A stretch of DNA of 64,000 nt from Cymodocea nodosa (taxonomy: Eukaryota > Streptophyta > Magnoliopsida > Alismatales > Cymodoceaceae), in assembly GCA_036874045.1 (NCBI GenBank), contig CM072344.1, forward strand, positions 14,728,501 through 14,792,500, given 5' to 3'. Both the position numbers and the translations under genes were made by a program. The notes below the pieces were generated by a model. That model saw only the letters and a list, made by a program, of their open reading frames with translations. It was not told the origin of the DNA and did not search any database. This document shows positions 21,204-35,529 of this stretch, piece after piece (the first letter of the stretch is position 1; each line of letters begins with the position of its first letter).

Positions 21204-21632
21204 GCAGCTTGGTTAATTTCTTAAACTTTTTTGAATTTTTTGAATATGCACTAGCACCTTTGGATTTTTTAAATTTTTTCAACAATCAATTTATTAATCT
21301 CACTTTGTGCAGACTATGAATTTCAACATGCAACAGAAATTAGCAACTATCTTACATTTCTTGCATACCAGTGTCTCGTCCTTAGAGTCTACAGAGTAAT
21401 GATTTAAGGGGTACAGAGCTAAGATTTTGAAATATAAACAATGCATATAAAAACCAGGTACAGATGCATTGTCCATTGATCAGGAATGCTTGAATAAACA
21501 ATATTGGTTCAATCTACTGCGTACAATAGTAGTATTTTTGCTTAGGTTTGAATTCAGGACTCTTTATCTTGAAAAGTCTCATAAGGTGAGAGATGATTAA
21601 CTACATTATCCGTTGTTAGTAACATAAGCCCA

Positions 21633-21823
21633 TGGTTCTAAAATAAACGTTTTTTTTACATCAGTTTATTTTAAAATGAATGCTTGTTGAATAAACATTT
21701 CCAAATGCAAATAAAATAAGCATTTATTGTAGAAAACATGTTTCGCTAATCATTTATTCAATAAGCTACGTTTTTGAATAAGTTCTTATTTAACAAGCAT
21801 TTCCAAACGTGATCCTTTTGGCT
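21633..21823. mobile_element. MITE-like inverted-repeat element (U2)
   Basis: Copy of 5990-6180, carried with the tandem unit. Confidence 0.4.
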
Positions 21824-22145
21824 GGGATCAATGCATATTTAATGGTAGATTTTCAGCCACAAATTATCTTTTACATTCAGCTAATATCACAACTAAATGA
21901 ATGTCTCCATGTGTGTTGCTAAAAGAATAAGATAAACCCATTGAAAAGGTAATCAGCAACACAAAAGACCACACGGAATTTGATAAGTTCCTAATAGACT
22001 GCTTTAGACAAATCAAGAATCGTTTCTTTGTTAAGACAAAAGTTCATCAAGAAACATACATGGATATAAAATGCAAGAATGAAACTATAACTAGAAATTT
22101 TGAAATCTAATATTGCTTTATATTTGTTTTATTCCATGGAAATAG

Positions 22146-23163
22146 CCGGATATTGCTGCACCAGGCGTGGGCATCTTAGCTTCAGTTGGTAGATCCTTTG
22201 GTTTCAAGTCAGGAACATCCATGGCAGCCCCACACATTGCTGGGATAGTTGCATTACTCAAGTCATTGCATCCTGAGTGGTCTCCTGCAGAAATCAAGTC
22301 TGCTCTCGTTACTACAGGTAATACTTCTCATTCTAATTTATTCAGTTTTTAAATGTTCGAAAAGTGTCGGACTTCTGCAAGCTGAAAAACATATGCATGC
22401 CAACAATGTTGGTGTGTTACCGTCATTCCGATGACAATGAAGTAGAAAGGGTCCACCTTTATTCACGTCGTGTCCATGTCATTTCAGTAAATTGAGAACG
22501 AAACATGGACGGAATTTCTTAGACGCTGTTGACATTTATTTAGTGTTGTGGTCATACTGCATTTTCTCAATAATCATTGGCCCATAATTATGTATCATTA
22601 ATTCAACTTTTAACCTTGCAGCATCCGTCACTGATAGATATGGTAGGCCAATGAAGGCAGAGGGAGTCCCACGAAAGTTGGCAGATCCATTTGACTATGG
22701 TGGGGGACTTGTCAACCCCAACAGAGCAGCAGACCCTGGTCTGGTTTATGATATTGACCCTAAGGATTACAAAAACTTGTTCCATTGTAGTTATGGAAGT
22801 GACGTAATCTGTAGCTCAACGAAAAACAGAGCATACAATCTAAACCTTCCTTCAATCACCATTCCTGATCTCAAGAGGTCAATGACAGTTGTGCGAACTG
22901 TGAAGAACATTGGCGATGTCAATGCCGTTTACAAGGTAACTTTTGAACCTCCCGATGGGATTCAGATGGATGTGCAGCCTAAAATATTGGTGTTTAAAAC
23001 GGGTACCACCATACAATCATTTGACGTGACGCTGTCCCCTAAGTTTAAAGTGCAAGGAGACTACACATTTGGAAGCCTAACCTGGAGTGACGGAAAACAT
23101 GTTGTAAGAATCCCAATTTCTGTCAAAATTGTGGTTCATGACTTCTATGCTGATGTTTCATAA
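22146..23163 (+). pseudogene. 5'-truncated SBT3-like subtilase, last two exons (U2)
   Basis: Copy of 6503-7520, with exons at 22146-22317 and 22622-23163 and the same encoded protein. The intact frame and splice signals are kept. The rest of the gene is missing upstream of the junction at 21283/21284. Confidence 0.88.
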
Positions 23164-23377
23164 AATTTTGAAAAGAATCAGCATGCACTGGTTTTAATGC
23201 TGTTTCAAAATGTAAGGTGATATTCCAGATTCACAGTTATGAGTGCATGAGAATATTTGAAAAGCAATACAAGTTCTATGTATCAGAGTGTTTTAAGGTG
23301 AGAGTGACCACTTTTGTAGTTCCCGATGTACTTAATCTGGAAATTTTTTTAATGGAAACAAAACAGTTTGGTAATGG

Positions 23378-23568
23378 GCATCCTTAACACTCCCTGTCAA
23401 ATTGGGTTGAGTTATTAGATCTAATTTGGTGCTAAGATGAAGAAGAAACTGTTCTGTAGAGACAGATTTTGTGAGTAAATCACCAAGCTGCTTGTTAGAA
23501 GGAATGTGGCTTGCCTGGATATGCTTTGCTGCAACCTTCTCCCTTCCTCATTTAATGGTAATCAATAA
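23378..23568 (-). mobile_element. Ty1/copia fossil, RNase H tail (U2)
   Basis: Copy of the fossil at 7735-7925, amplified with the unit. Confidence 0.65.
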
Positions 23569-24112
23569 CCTTATGCTTTGATTGGAAGCATAGGATTGAG
23601 GGAGAGGTACACAGAACTAAGATTGTTGCACAGGAGGGTTGTGTGTAGGCACCAATATATCTTCAAGGAGTTTGAGTGATAACCAGGTAAACCCTACTGT
23701 TGAGCTCCTTGACATGGTAAGTTATTTTTTTTGCACTCTAAGAAGTGTAATTGCTAAAAGATTGAATTCTTATAAAATCGTGATTCTGCACAAAGTTCAA
23801 TGTAGGGGAAACTTTGAGTCACCGAAGAAAATTCTTTTGAATTGTTAATTGCATCTTTTGATTTCTTGTTGAAAATCAGTGTTTGAAAGATGATCATGGC
23901 TTTCTATTAATTGTACTACGTAATTTTCACATAGTATTATTATAATACTATAATTATTCTTAATGGCCCATATTATTTGTTAGAATTAATATTAATCAAT
24001 GAAACAACTTCACAAATAATATTATTTAAAATTAATATATTATTAATGTCAACATAATATTAGTTATAATACTATAATATTGTAGTTGTTGATGCCATCC
24101 TACGGGGATTGA

Positions 24113-25543
24113 TAAATATGACATGAGGCAATTTTAGTTAGGTTATTATTATTATTTTTTTGATCCTCTAGGAGTATCTATGGAGGTGATTACATGTGAG
24201 TCTCAATAGACATTCAAACGACTAAGAGTATCCAAAGAGGCGAAAGCTTGTACGAGGTCTTGTTAGACTCTAACATGGTAGATTTCTCTAAGTATCGTGC
24301 ACTTTGTCTTGTAAAGATTCCTAACTAGTTAAAGGTAACTTAAGTGGCTCCATCCACCAATTTAGTTGAGATTACTAATTAAGGCAAGACTTGTAATGTT
24401 GGTGTAAATAGTAGTGGGTGCTCAATAGTAGTAGAAGAAGAAGAAGAAGAAAGGTACCATTTGAGTTCTTTTAGTTTACATGGAGCAACCACTAAACTAT
24501 ATTGCTTAAGGGGAGTACATAATGTAGAGGTTGAAGAAAGGTAAACTATATTGCTTAGGTATTGAGTTTGTCTACTTCAAAGGTAAAATTGTGTTATCAC
24601 AACATAAGTGTGTTGGACCTCTTGATGGAGATAGGTTGCCTTAGGCGTAAACTTGAAAATACACTTATTGTGTGAAATCTACCATTCTAAGATACATCTT
24701 CCAATAAGTTGGAAAATTCCAAGCAATATTGATGGTTGATTGGGAAACTTATCTATCTTATAGTTACAAGACTGAATATTGCTTACATCCTGGGGTTGCT
24801 ATGCTAATTTATTGTCAATCACGACAAGTACATTGGGTGGGGGTTTAAAGAGTGTTGGCCTACATCAATGATACTCCTAGAAAAGACTTATTATATCAAG
24901 CTCATGAACACTTGAAGGTAGATGCCATTTTTGATATAGCATGCTAATGATAGGATAGCTTGAAAGTCAACTTCAGGATATCTTATTTATGTTGGGGGAA
25001 ATCTTGTTACTTGATGAGCAGAGTAAAAAGAAAATGTCATTTCTTATTTTAGTGTTGAATCCAAGTGTAGATCAATAAGAGAGATAGGATGTGAAATGGT
25101 ATGGCTTAAATCTCTTTTTAAAAAGTTTGATATTTCTATTCAAGAGCCATTGCCTGTATATTGTGATAATTAAGCTGTCATTTATATTAGTAAAAATGAA
25201 ACATTTCGTAAGCATACAAAATACATTAAGATAGATTGTCATTACATTTGGGATTTGGTGATTAAAAGAATCATTTGCATGCCATATACTCCCTTGTCTC
25301 AAGAACTTGTTGATATCTTTACAAGGGATTAAGTCATAGTGTGTTTAGTTCCATTTGTAACAAGTTAGATATGACAAATATATATATTTTAGCTTGAGAG
25401 GAAGAGTGATTTACGTATGGTATATAGATTACTAGGTATGGATCCATTTATGGTTCCATATATCACCTATATATATTGTACTTCTCCATAGTAAACAATT
25501 AATTAAGCTTTCCCTCCTCACAATATCAATCATTTGGTAGCAG
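24113..25543 (+). mobile_element. Ty1/copia fossil, 3' part of pol (U2)
   Basis: Copy of the fossil at 8470-9900, amplified with the unit. Confidence 0.7.
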
Positions 25544-27719
25544 TAAATACATTCAAAAAGGAACAGACACTGATCAATATAAAGAATGCAAATATCAACA
25601 ACTTCTTCTAGTTTAACTATTTAGTATAAACAAAGAAAGACGTGTGGTATAATCAATCAGTCATTGTCAACATTTTTGTATTTCTCCTGCGAGTAACACT
25701 GGGTATTGTAATCAAAATCCCCATCTCAGCGGTATACAACAAAGAAACTTGGTTTCAACCATTTTACATCCTCCTAGGTTCCTAGATTACAAAAGAAAAT
25801 TAAAATTTTGAACTATATTAGGTTGCTTATGATCTATTGTTACTTTCATTATCATCAGCCATGTCATTACTCAAGTACATTCAATTAATCATGATAGAAA
25901 GCCTAAAAGGCTCATGCCCAACAAAAACTACATGGAAAGAAAACAATATACGGAAAACAGCATACTTCATGAATCATGAGTCACCACATATTAATAGATG
26001 ACGTATTTTCCCTACAAGGAACGTATAGTGTTCAAACTCCATCATGTAACGTTTGACATACAACATGGATTATCCCTAAAGAATTCCTCTTTTTTTGGTA
26101 ATGATCCCTAATCTATTTATGGAGTGAGGGCCCAAGAAACACTATCCCTAAAGATGACATGTGCAGAAAACCATCAGAATGAAATCTGATCTGACCTTAC
26201 TTATAAATGCTAATTCCAGAAGTTATTTGACTGAAGATGCCATTCTGTGAGCACTAAACTTGGGTACGGCCAACCCAAAATCAAGGTACACCTATTTCAA
26301 CACAAATTAAATCAGTTTCTAGCGAAGAAAGCAAATTAAATCAACACAATTCTAGTTGTATAGAACCCATACATGGGAATAAACAGAAGCAAGATGCGAT
26401 GCTTCTCTTGTGAAAGGATAAGATGCATGGAGAAGCACAATTTGAAAACCTCTCGTCCTCAAGCAAAGCACGAAGAAGAAGTGGATTGCACAGCTTCAAA
26501 TCGAAGTCCTTGTCTCCATATCTGACAAATACATCAACAGTAATTCCTTAAACAAAGTACAAAGTCAGTCCAGCTTCTTCTTTTTTTATAAGAACAACCT
26601 ATTCATGAGTTCTAGAAATGCAACTTTCCTGTGGGACGTCATTAACTAGGCCTCCAGCCCAACAAACAGGGTAAAAAGCTTGGTGTAGGCTGCCTAAATT
26701 GAGTCATTGCCTCACTTCAAAGGAATAAAAATGCTTCTCATAGATATGGAACATGATAGAAACATTCTTCTCTTTACCATAAGACTCCTTGAGCATGTAC
26801 AAAATCTTCTTAATATATGTTAGAAACATCACATCAGATGCAATAGCCTCATCCATATTGTTTATAGTATAGGAAAACAAGACATACCTCCTATTACACT
26901 GGCTAAATGTACTACATAACCTGTTGAACAAACTGTTATAACTCAGGTTGATTGAGTGGTTCTCAGAGCTTCAGACCACCGACCCCACTACTGCATTTTG
27001 TGTGGATTCATATACCCAAATAATCCTCGTACTAATAAGACCAGCACTCTATATAGAGTTACCATCACTTGACCAACAATAAACTAATTATTTAATCTAC
27101 AAACAACACAATTAGGATCCACTTCTTTTAACAATATCTATTTACTCTAAAAAGCATAACAATAAAAGACTCCTAAAGGTGACTTAAACTCATCCACAAC
27201 ATCACAAAACACATATTAGGTAGCAAGAAAAATGCAAAAGCACACCACATCAACACATCCTTATGGCTGCATGCAATGACGAGAAGCAAGTAAGGAACTT
27301 TCGGAAACCCAACTGACAGAGAGAAAAACAACCAGATGTTCTTCACAATATCTCTGGTGAAAATCTTATAGCATGATCCCCTACAATTTAGATATTTTTC
27401 TGTTCATGAATTTCAACCAAACCCTCAACAAAATATAACAAAGTAATCAACACTACAAGATAACAGTGAAAAATTTTAAAAAATGTTGGAACATAACGTC
27501 AAGTGAAATACAATTTCATTCTAGAAATTGTTCATGAATAGCAAAGTTAATGCTGTTTACTTTTATTTACGTGTTTGTTACTTTAATGAATAAGGGTAAT
27601 GAATACGTCGTTGCATGTGAGCATATATACATTATTTTGTGAAATGATTTACATATATTATTGTGCTTATAAATTTATTCATAAATGATTTTAGATTTGC
27701 TTATGAATTATGTGAATAT

Positions 27720-27833
27720 GGACCCTTATCATAGGGTATAAATGTGATTTTGGACCTTTATCACAGGGCATAAATGTGATTTTGAATCCTTATCATAGAA
27801 CATAAATGTGATTTTGGACTCCTACAAAGGAGC
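27720..27833. repeat. 32-bp minisatellite (U2)
   Basis: Same copy number as 12077-12190, with no expansion or contraction. Confidence 0.85.
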
Positions 27834-29306
27834 AATAAAATAAATGTTATGAATGCTAATTTATGAATGTCTTTTATTCATGTTATTTGTTTAAGTTGAT
27901 GATGTTATTTTTCTTTCTTTTAATACTAAGAAAATGCTTATTGGGCTTTAGCTCATTCTTCCCCATATGATTATTTTAGACTGGGATTTTAAGGCATAAA
28001 ATGACACGTAATTGTGGGGCACATGCAGGAAGGTGTTACTTCTAGTAGTGATCATAATTTAGTTTTTATATAATCATGAGATATGTAAATACAAGAAAAT
28101 ACTTCTGTGTACATATGTGTAGATGCTTGTGTATTTTGAAATTAAACTAAATCCTGTAAATTATGTTTTGGTTTATGTTATTATATGTTTCTAGACTTGC
28201 AATAGATTTAAGTATCTTTGCCTAGCAAAATAGGAAAGGAAGGTCTGTCATATTTTATTTTTAAAAATGTGTAAATTTTCTTCTTTTATTTTGTCGTAGT
28301 TATCGTACCAGAATTATTCAGGGCGTGCCAATATTATACTCTAATATCAATTAAATTGTCACACTTTTAATTATCATGTACTTTTTCTTTATAATTTTTT
28401 TTCATGTGTAATGTGTTTTGAAATTTGAACTTCAATGAAGTAAAAATTTAATTTTTTGAAATCGTATTTTAAAGGCTAAAATAAACTTCAACTTTTATTT
28501 TAATTTTAAGGTTTTATGATAAATTTTAACACGAATTGATACAAAAATACGGCACAAAGCATGACACAATCAAGATAAGTGGATCGAAACGATATGACAC
28601 GATTAGGCCGAAGGCTATGTTTGGATCGTATCATCAGGAGTGAGTTTGAGTACAGACCAGATGACCTGAACAGTGAATAGTATAGACATGATACGACTGG
28701 TATGTATTTGTGTGATAAATGGTTATCGACTAGTTTGTGGCGGGAGGATAATATATGGCTATCTACATTTGTTCTTATCCTTATCACAAAGTCCATGGTA
28801 TATAGAAAGAGATTGAGATGAAGTGTAGATGGGTCACATATACGTAGAATAATCAATTGGAAGTCTGTGGAGAACAGAAGTTATGGATGGATTAGTCAAC
28901 ATTGTGATAATAATAACTGCTTCTGTGTATGAATTAGTGATCACGATGATTGCTTTCGATGGTCTAACCATGATTACCGTCAAACAAAAAACTTGCCACT
29001 GTGTACTGCCAAAAACGTGCAAATTAAACATGGAAATATCATAAAGCATGCATGCAGCTAATAATTGGCAGACTAACTTTCTAAGAAAAGTTCATACGTA
29101 CTCGCAAACTAATCAAACATGGTTGGCTTTATTCGAACTACATTACATTACATTACATTACATAATAAGCCTTCTACTGCTGCAATCGATCATCAATACT
29201 GAACACAAAATAACATACACCTAGCTAGCTAGAGACGTATATGGATAGAAAGTGGCTGCATGCATACTATCATGAAGTGTCCTTGATGATGTCCAACCAT
29301 GCGTGC

Positions 29307-29328
29307 ATGGTGTCGTCGTCGACACCAT
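29307..29328 (-). promoter_or_regulatory. 3'-UTR stem-loop of GRP-A (U2)
   Basis: Same 9-bp stem and 4-nt loop as at 13662-13683. Confidence 0.5.
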
Positions 29329-29344
29329 CTAAAGTGCGCGATCA

Positions 29345-29605
29345 TCAATAGCGGGGATAACCGGGATATCCTCCGTAGTACGGGTAACCTCCCATTGACG
29401 ACGTGGCACTTCCATAGCCGGAGCCATATCCAGATCCGTATCCCCCTCCAAAGGGGCCATATCCGCCTCCACCACCGCCGCCACCACCTCCAGCTCTGAC
29501 GCTGCTATACATCCTCCCCTGGAGCTCCCTTGATGCAGTGGCCATGCTCACGCAGAGCACGACCACCAGAACTGCTACTACGGCAAACTTAAGGCTACCC
29601 GCCAT
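29345..29605 (-). CDS. GRP-A, small secreted Gly/Tyr-rich protein (U2)
   Basis: This encodes the same 86 residues as the gene at 13700-13960, with the same signal peptide, Gly10 run, YGSG repeats and Tyr/Pro tail. The U2-specific single-base insertions fall in its downstream flank (28718, 29007) and far upstream (30616), so the gene and its core promoter are unchanged. It is expected to be as functional as its siblings and to add to gene dosage. Confidence 0.9.
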   Translation of the reverse strand: MAGSLKFAVVAVLVVVLCVSMATASRELQGRMYSSVRAGGGGGGGGGGYGPFGGGYGSGYGSGYGSATSSMGGYPYYGGYPGYPRY

Positions 29606-29697
29606 TCTTGTTACTCAATTGAGGAGATCAAACAACTACGAAAGACACGATAACTTGCTAGCTGCTTGCGTGAGATTGTTAGCAGTCCATGAGGGTG

Positions 29698-29705
29698 TAT
29701 TTATA
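29698..29705 (-). promoter_or_regulatory. TATA box of GRP-A (U2)
   Basis: CTATAAATAC on the minus strand at the same spacing from the start codon as in U1. Confidence 0.8.
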
Positions 29706-30184
29706 GGATTTTGATTCACTTGTACATACATATCTCTCGGCTTCATGTTACCTTGATAGAAATATTCAAACCCTTACATCACATAGATCTTCCACCGTGG
29801 ATTCCAATTATTCTAGGTGAATAGTGCCAGCTATCGTAAGAGAATGGGGATGGTTGCATGCGAGGTAGCTGACTTTGTAAACTAATAACTACAGAGATGG
29901 AAGCGAAATACTGCTGAGATGCTTTCCATGCCCAAACAATAATGTTCATGGCAAAACCTTAAAGTATTGTTAATGTAATTGACTATGAAATGGTCATGAA
30001 GTGCTTTCAAAATATGCATCCGTGATGTGGTATTCTTTAAGATATATGATATATAGTGAATAATTACACAGTAATTTAAAACATCACAACCACCACTTTC
30101 GTTATAAGAAGGATGGATGCGACTGGACTAGTGGTGGTATGATTTATCAAGAGATGCAATGAAACAATCAAATAAGTATAGAGG

Positions 30185-30213
30185 CACATGCATGGTTTGC
30201 TTCCATGCATGTG
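30185..30213 (-). promoter_or_regulatory. RY-motif palindrome upstream of GRP-A (U2)
   Basis: Same palindrome as at 14540-14568, with both arms perfect. Confidence 0.45.
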
Positions 30214-30825
30214 AATTACAGAAGTTGATCGACAAATTAAACCCTTTTATTTCTTCTTCCTTCCTCTCAGGTCAAATGCGTCTTATGTATATACATGACA
30301 TGACAAATAGATGCTTGGGTCATGCTTTTGAATAATTGAAATGCATTTCGACTTAGAATGGTAGCACATGCAAGCATGCTGCTCATGGATCTATGTGAGA
30401 AATGCTGGAAATGTGTAATAAAAATGAGTTGGCTCCGACATGTAGTGGTAGAGTAGCATATCGATTAATTTAAGTTCTTCATCTTCTTGAATAAAAAATT
30501 TGGAGGTCATAGGTTGAGGAGTCTAACTAATTTAAATTCAATGACAGTTGTGCTGACGAAATTCTTTGCTGTCTTCAATTCTACCACTTATTGCATGGAA
30601 GAGTGTTTTAACATGGTTTTTTTTTAATATTACAAATATTGTTGCTGTTTAAACATGCATTTATAATATATGTGATCTTTTAACAATTAATTAATAAATT
30701 TACGCCTTACACATAAAAAAAGGATCTTCATTTTATGTCATGTCAATCACGTCAAATAGGCATATAAAAAGATGTATAAGTTTATTGTTTACGAAGAAAA
30801 ATACAAAATAATACTATACAATTCA

Positions 30826-31086
30826 AAAAGTAATTTCTTTTATATTTTAGATAATTTAGGCTTATATCTAAGAGTGATTTCTTTTATATTTTAGATAGTT
30901 TATACTCATATCTAGGAGTGATTTTTTTTTTTATATTTTAGATAATTTAAGCTCATATGTAAGAGTGATTTCTTTTTTATATTTTAGATGGTTTAGGCTC
31001 ATATTTGTGAGTGATTTATTTTATATTTTAAATAATTGAGATTCATATCTAAGAGTAGTTTATGCTTGTATTTAGGCTTTTATTTA
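30826..31086. repeat. Degenerate AT-rich ~55-bp tandem repeat (U2)
   Basis: Same copy number and order as 15180-15440. Confidence 0.75.
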
Positions 31087-31938
31087 TTTATTTATTTATT
31101 TTAGATAGCTTAAACTCATACCAAGAAACATTTTCTTTTTCAATTCTTCTATACAAAAGTATCTAAATATTTTCTAGAAGCTCATATCTAGGCACACACA
31201 CACATAAATAGAGCATTGTGTACAATGCATGGATGGCATGCGTGCACATTAATAACACACATTTGATCGGACTCAATGTTGTTTGGTTGAATCAGAGTGA
31301 ATGATGTTTGGTTCGATCGAACTTAGTTTTCGAATATTATCATAATATTTATCTATAAATTATTTATTATCCATAAATAGTTGTATAAATATATATGAAA
31401 TTATATTTATATGATATGTATAAATATACTATATTATGTAATTAAATTTATAAGTATATTATAAATTTAAAACCATTTCATAAAATGATATATAAATATG
31501 AGTTGTTCGATCGAAGTTCAATTGGACCGAACGGTTGTGTATTCATTTGGAGCATTCAGTTGGATCAAACTTTGTGCGTTTGGTTGTGGACTGAACATTG
31601 CACAATGTTTGATTTTGATCAAATGTTGTGGTTAGTGAGGGAGGAGAGATTTTATAAATTAACTCAATCACAACTCAGTCTTTTCGTTCATGATACAAAT
31701 CACAAATTCATAATATTTTCTCAACTTTCAAGTTTACAATCTCTTTTAAGTCTCAAGTCTCCTAAATTCTCAAATTTTGTAAAATGATGCATGGCTTTAT
31801 CTGGTTCAACAACATTGGTGATGATAATTTTTAGACTTTTTAGTTAGAATAGTAGTCACGGATTGTGAAAGTTGAAGCATCTTTAAGTATTATTGTCAAA
31901 CAGAAAAGAAGATCTATATTATGATTCAAGTTCACAAT

Positions 31939-34900
31939 TATGATGAAATTTATAGGATGACATTACCATAAAGAAGGCGTACTACAACATTTATAACGTA
32001 CACTTTTCCTATAAGGTTTCTAACAGTAAAAATCATTTAAGTAGACATTTAGCTAATTGTGAATGTATAAATCTTAAAAAAATAAATTGGTTCAAACCTA
32101 GCTTAGTTTTAGTCCTAAATGTAATATTTCACAATGACATTATAATGCTAGAAAGGCTAGGGAATTGCATATTAAATTTGTTGTTGTTCAAAATTTATCT
32201 ATTAATTTTGGTGATAGTTAATATTTAAAAAAATATATTTTACAAGTATATTATCCACACATTAAAATTATTTTTAAGAATACCACTAGGTAAGATATTA
32301 TTGAAGTTTATAATAAGCTTAGAAAGAAACTAATTAATGTAATGGATTCTATAACTATTTTAATAGTATGTACATTTGATATTTGGGAGGAAAGAATTGA
32401 AATAAGATATATTGTTGTTACTACATATTTTATTGATTGTAATTGAATTTTTTGAAAAGGTTAATATGATTTAGAAGAATAAATTATCCCTATAATGCTT
32501 AAAATGTTTTTTTTATTATTATGTAAATTTTTGAATTTTTCTTAATGAAAGAAAAAGTAGGTAGTATTACTTTTAATAATGTTTCTAATAATAGTGCAAC
32601 TATTCCCATATTTAAAAGTAGATGAAGTCCACCATATGATTTTACTTTATTTCATAAAAAATGTATATGTCATAGAATTAACTTTATAGTTTAAGTTAGT
32701 GTTGGAGAAATAAAATCTTTTGCCGAAAATATTAAAACTACATTAGCTTATATTGCACATAGTAGTAGATGTCACTAAGAATTTAGTCATGTATGTAATT
32801 TATTTGATTTAACATACAAGACATTTACCATGGATGTTTTTCATAGATGGAATTCTTTGTATTTAATGTTGAAATATTTGCAGTATAAAGAACCTATAAA
32901 AACTTATTATAATAGTGGAATTGATGATAGTATAATACCTTTAAATGTGAATAATTTTGCAAGTGTTAATTATTTTGTTGAATTTTTAAAATCATTTTAT
33001 AATGTAGCTAAACATTTATTTGGAGTATATTATTCTACTTCTATTTATGTAACACATTATTTATATAATATTACAAAAGTTTTTAATACTTATGATAATT
33101 ATCCATTTTTTACATTAATAATTATAAAAATTAAAGAAATTTTTTATATACATTAATTGTTTGTTTAGATTATAGAACTAAAATAAAAGTTGTTAGAAAA
33201 ATATTAAGTGTGACATAAAAATATTTAAATATAGAACTTAATGTAACTATTGAAAATGTAGAAGAAAATTTAAATAACATATTTGATTTATATGTTGTAA
33301 GATATGGATTACAACAAATACAATATTCATCTTATTTAATAGAATTACTATCATCATCATCAATACATCATTTGAGCTTATTTGTTAATGATTATAATGA
33401 AATTTCTATCTGAATAACTAGACAAGAATTAATTAATTTTAATAATACTAAACATACCTATTTAGTGAGGGAAAATCCTAATTTCATGGATTTTGATATA
33501 ATTTATTAGTGGAAATGACAACAAGATGTATTTCTTATTTGATTTTTAATGGTTAAAGATTTGTTAACGATTTTAGTTTCTTTTGTAGCATGTGAATAAA
33601 TTTTTACTATTAATGAAAATATATTAGATGATAAAAAAGTTAGGTTAAAAGATAACATTTTGGAGGTTGTGATGTTACCACCGATAGAGTGAACTAGTTG
33701 ACATCTTGGGGGGTTTTTCTCAAATGCTCGAGGATAGAAGAGTTGAGGGTTCTCCTACGTCTCAGGTAAGAAGGAGTTACCACCTAGTCTATCGGTGATG
33801 GTCTGACAACTTATTTGGTGGTGAACGTGAGAAAGTTGACAGAGGCCAGATGGAAGTTTCCTGAGACCAGTGGAGAGTAAAGCTGAAGTTTTCAAATATC
33901 AATGGAGGGTTTAGCAGAAGTGTTTGGAAATTGATAGAGATTTTGACAAAATTGTGAGAAATTAGTGGAATGTTCAACAAAACTGTCTGGAAATTGACGG
34001 ACGTTTTGGCGTAATCGTTTGGAAATCGATAGAAGTTTTTGTGACACCATCTGAAAATTGATGAAAGGTTTTGCTAAATCGTCTGAAATTCATTGGAGAC
34101 TTTGCCAAAGCATTCATAATTCGATAGAGGGTTTTACTAGACGTAGCAAAGCTAGAGTAGTAGAGCTTGCAAATGCTGAACTGAAGAGAATGCATTGGAG
34201 TTGGGTTTAAGGTCTTCTTTTAGATGTTTTGGGATGTTATGGATTTGTGTATCTGAGGGCGTGGATCTAGATGCGGATGTACATGCCCTTATCGAAGAGT
34301 TGTGGAGTCCTTTTATAAGGTATGAGTGGTGATATGAACAAAGTGGGTAGGTGATGTGAGTGGTTGTTTGCATTGATGGTTGGCAGAGATCAAGGGGTTG
34401 CACTCGTCTATGGCAGGCAGTATTGACGTGAAGCAACGTGTTGATTAGGTGAGCTACAATGGTGGTGACGATCTCAGAAGTCAAAGAGTCGTCGTCCCTA
34501 GTGGTTGAGAAAAGGGTTGTTCACATGTTGAATGTGCATTGGTGTTGACTAACAATGGCTCGCGAAGCGATAGAGAGGTGTAGCGGGTGACATTAAAGAT
34601 GAAGCATCGAAGGAGCTATGAACATCATCGTTAATGAGTTGAGATCAGGGTTGTCAGATTGAGGCCATGTGGACAAATCTTAACCATTCATTCCAACAAG
34701 GAGAGAGGGAACGCTAATTGTGTCACCACATGTTACATCCTAGAAGAGAGAGGAAGTGAGGTGCCATAAGTGGATGACTTTTGACTAACCATTCTAGTGT
34801 TGTCATGTGTTAAGAGTTGTTGACGAGGAATGTTACGTGTCATATTGATGTGGCAAGTGATGTGGCAAAGAGGGAAAATAGTTAAAAAAATGGAAGTTTC

Positions 34901-35529
34901 AAGATTTGTTCCCGCCATCTTCCTAATCATTCTGGTGCAATCCATTTGTCTGAAAAGTCATTCGATAGGGAGAAATTAATCTCGGAAGATTATAGAAATG
35001 CCTTAGAAGCATCAAACGATTTCAATAATATGTGGATCTATGCGTACTAGCTCGAATATCAGAATGTAGGCAGCAAGGTAGTGATCAACACACAAGGGGT
35101 GTCAATCTATAGCTCTGGACGAGTAGACGTCATATCATGGACTGTTGGAGAGGGTGATATATCGTTGTTGGTCAATAGTTGATAGCTGACTTTGACTGAA
35201 TTGACCATTAGTTTTGATTGTGATATATCGTTGTTGGTCAATAGTTTAGAATGCAACTGAGGATACAAGTGATGTTAATGACAAGGTTGATGCACGAGAT
35301 TGATGTATTTCGTAGATTGGGGTTGTGATAAGACAGACATCCAAAGGCTCGATTGGGGCAAACCCTAGCTAAAGGGGGATTGCAATTTACGAGTTTAACT
35401 CGACTGATACAAAAGTAGGGTGTCTACAGATGCATTAATGTTTATCAAAGATTAAGTGTTTGCCTGAATTCATAGACAACAAGAATATGATAATTTCATA
35501 GATGAATTTAAAAAATTGAATGTAAATTA
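31939..35529 (+). mobile_element. Decayed hAT-family transposase region, interrupted (U2)
   Basis: Copy of the element at 650-4240, with the RWNS motif just after 32830 and the same internal insertion. Confidence 0.75.
33669..35428. mobile_element. 1.76-kb insertion inside the hAT remnant (U2)
   Basis: Same insertion as 2380-4139. It carries the c variant at 34214 that is shared only with U3. Confidence 0.5.

Larger units (their letters stand above)
5641..21283. repeat. Tandem unit U1 (15,643 bp)
   Basis: First complete unit in view. The unit phase is set by the right edge of the array: homology stops after 'ttttttcaac' at 52572, so each unit ends at that motif (5640, 21283, 36929, 52572) and the next begins with 'aatcaattta'. 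U1 differs from U2 and U3 at 8163 (a, others g), 9591 (a/g), 11005 (g/a) and 11688 (t/a). It shares base a with U0 at the site 18568, where U2 and U3 carry c. Confidence 0.93.

Noticed and set aside
28506-28856. Longer 116-codon frame in U2 than in other units
   Set aside because: It exists only because of a one-base insertion near 28718 in non-coding GRP downstream DNA; no motif is present.
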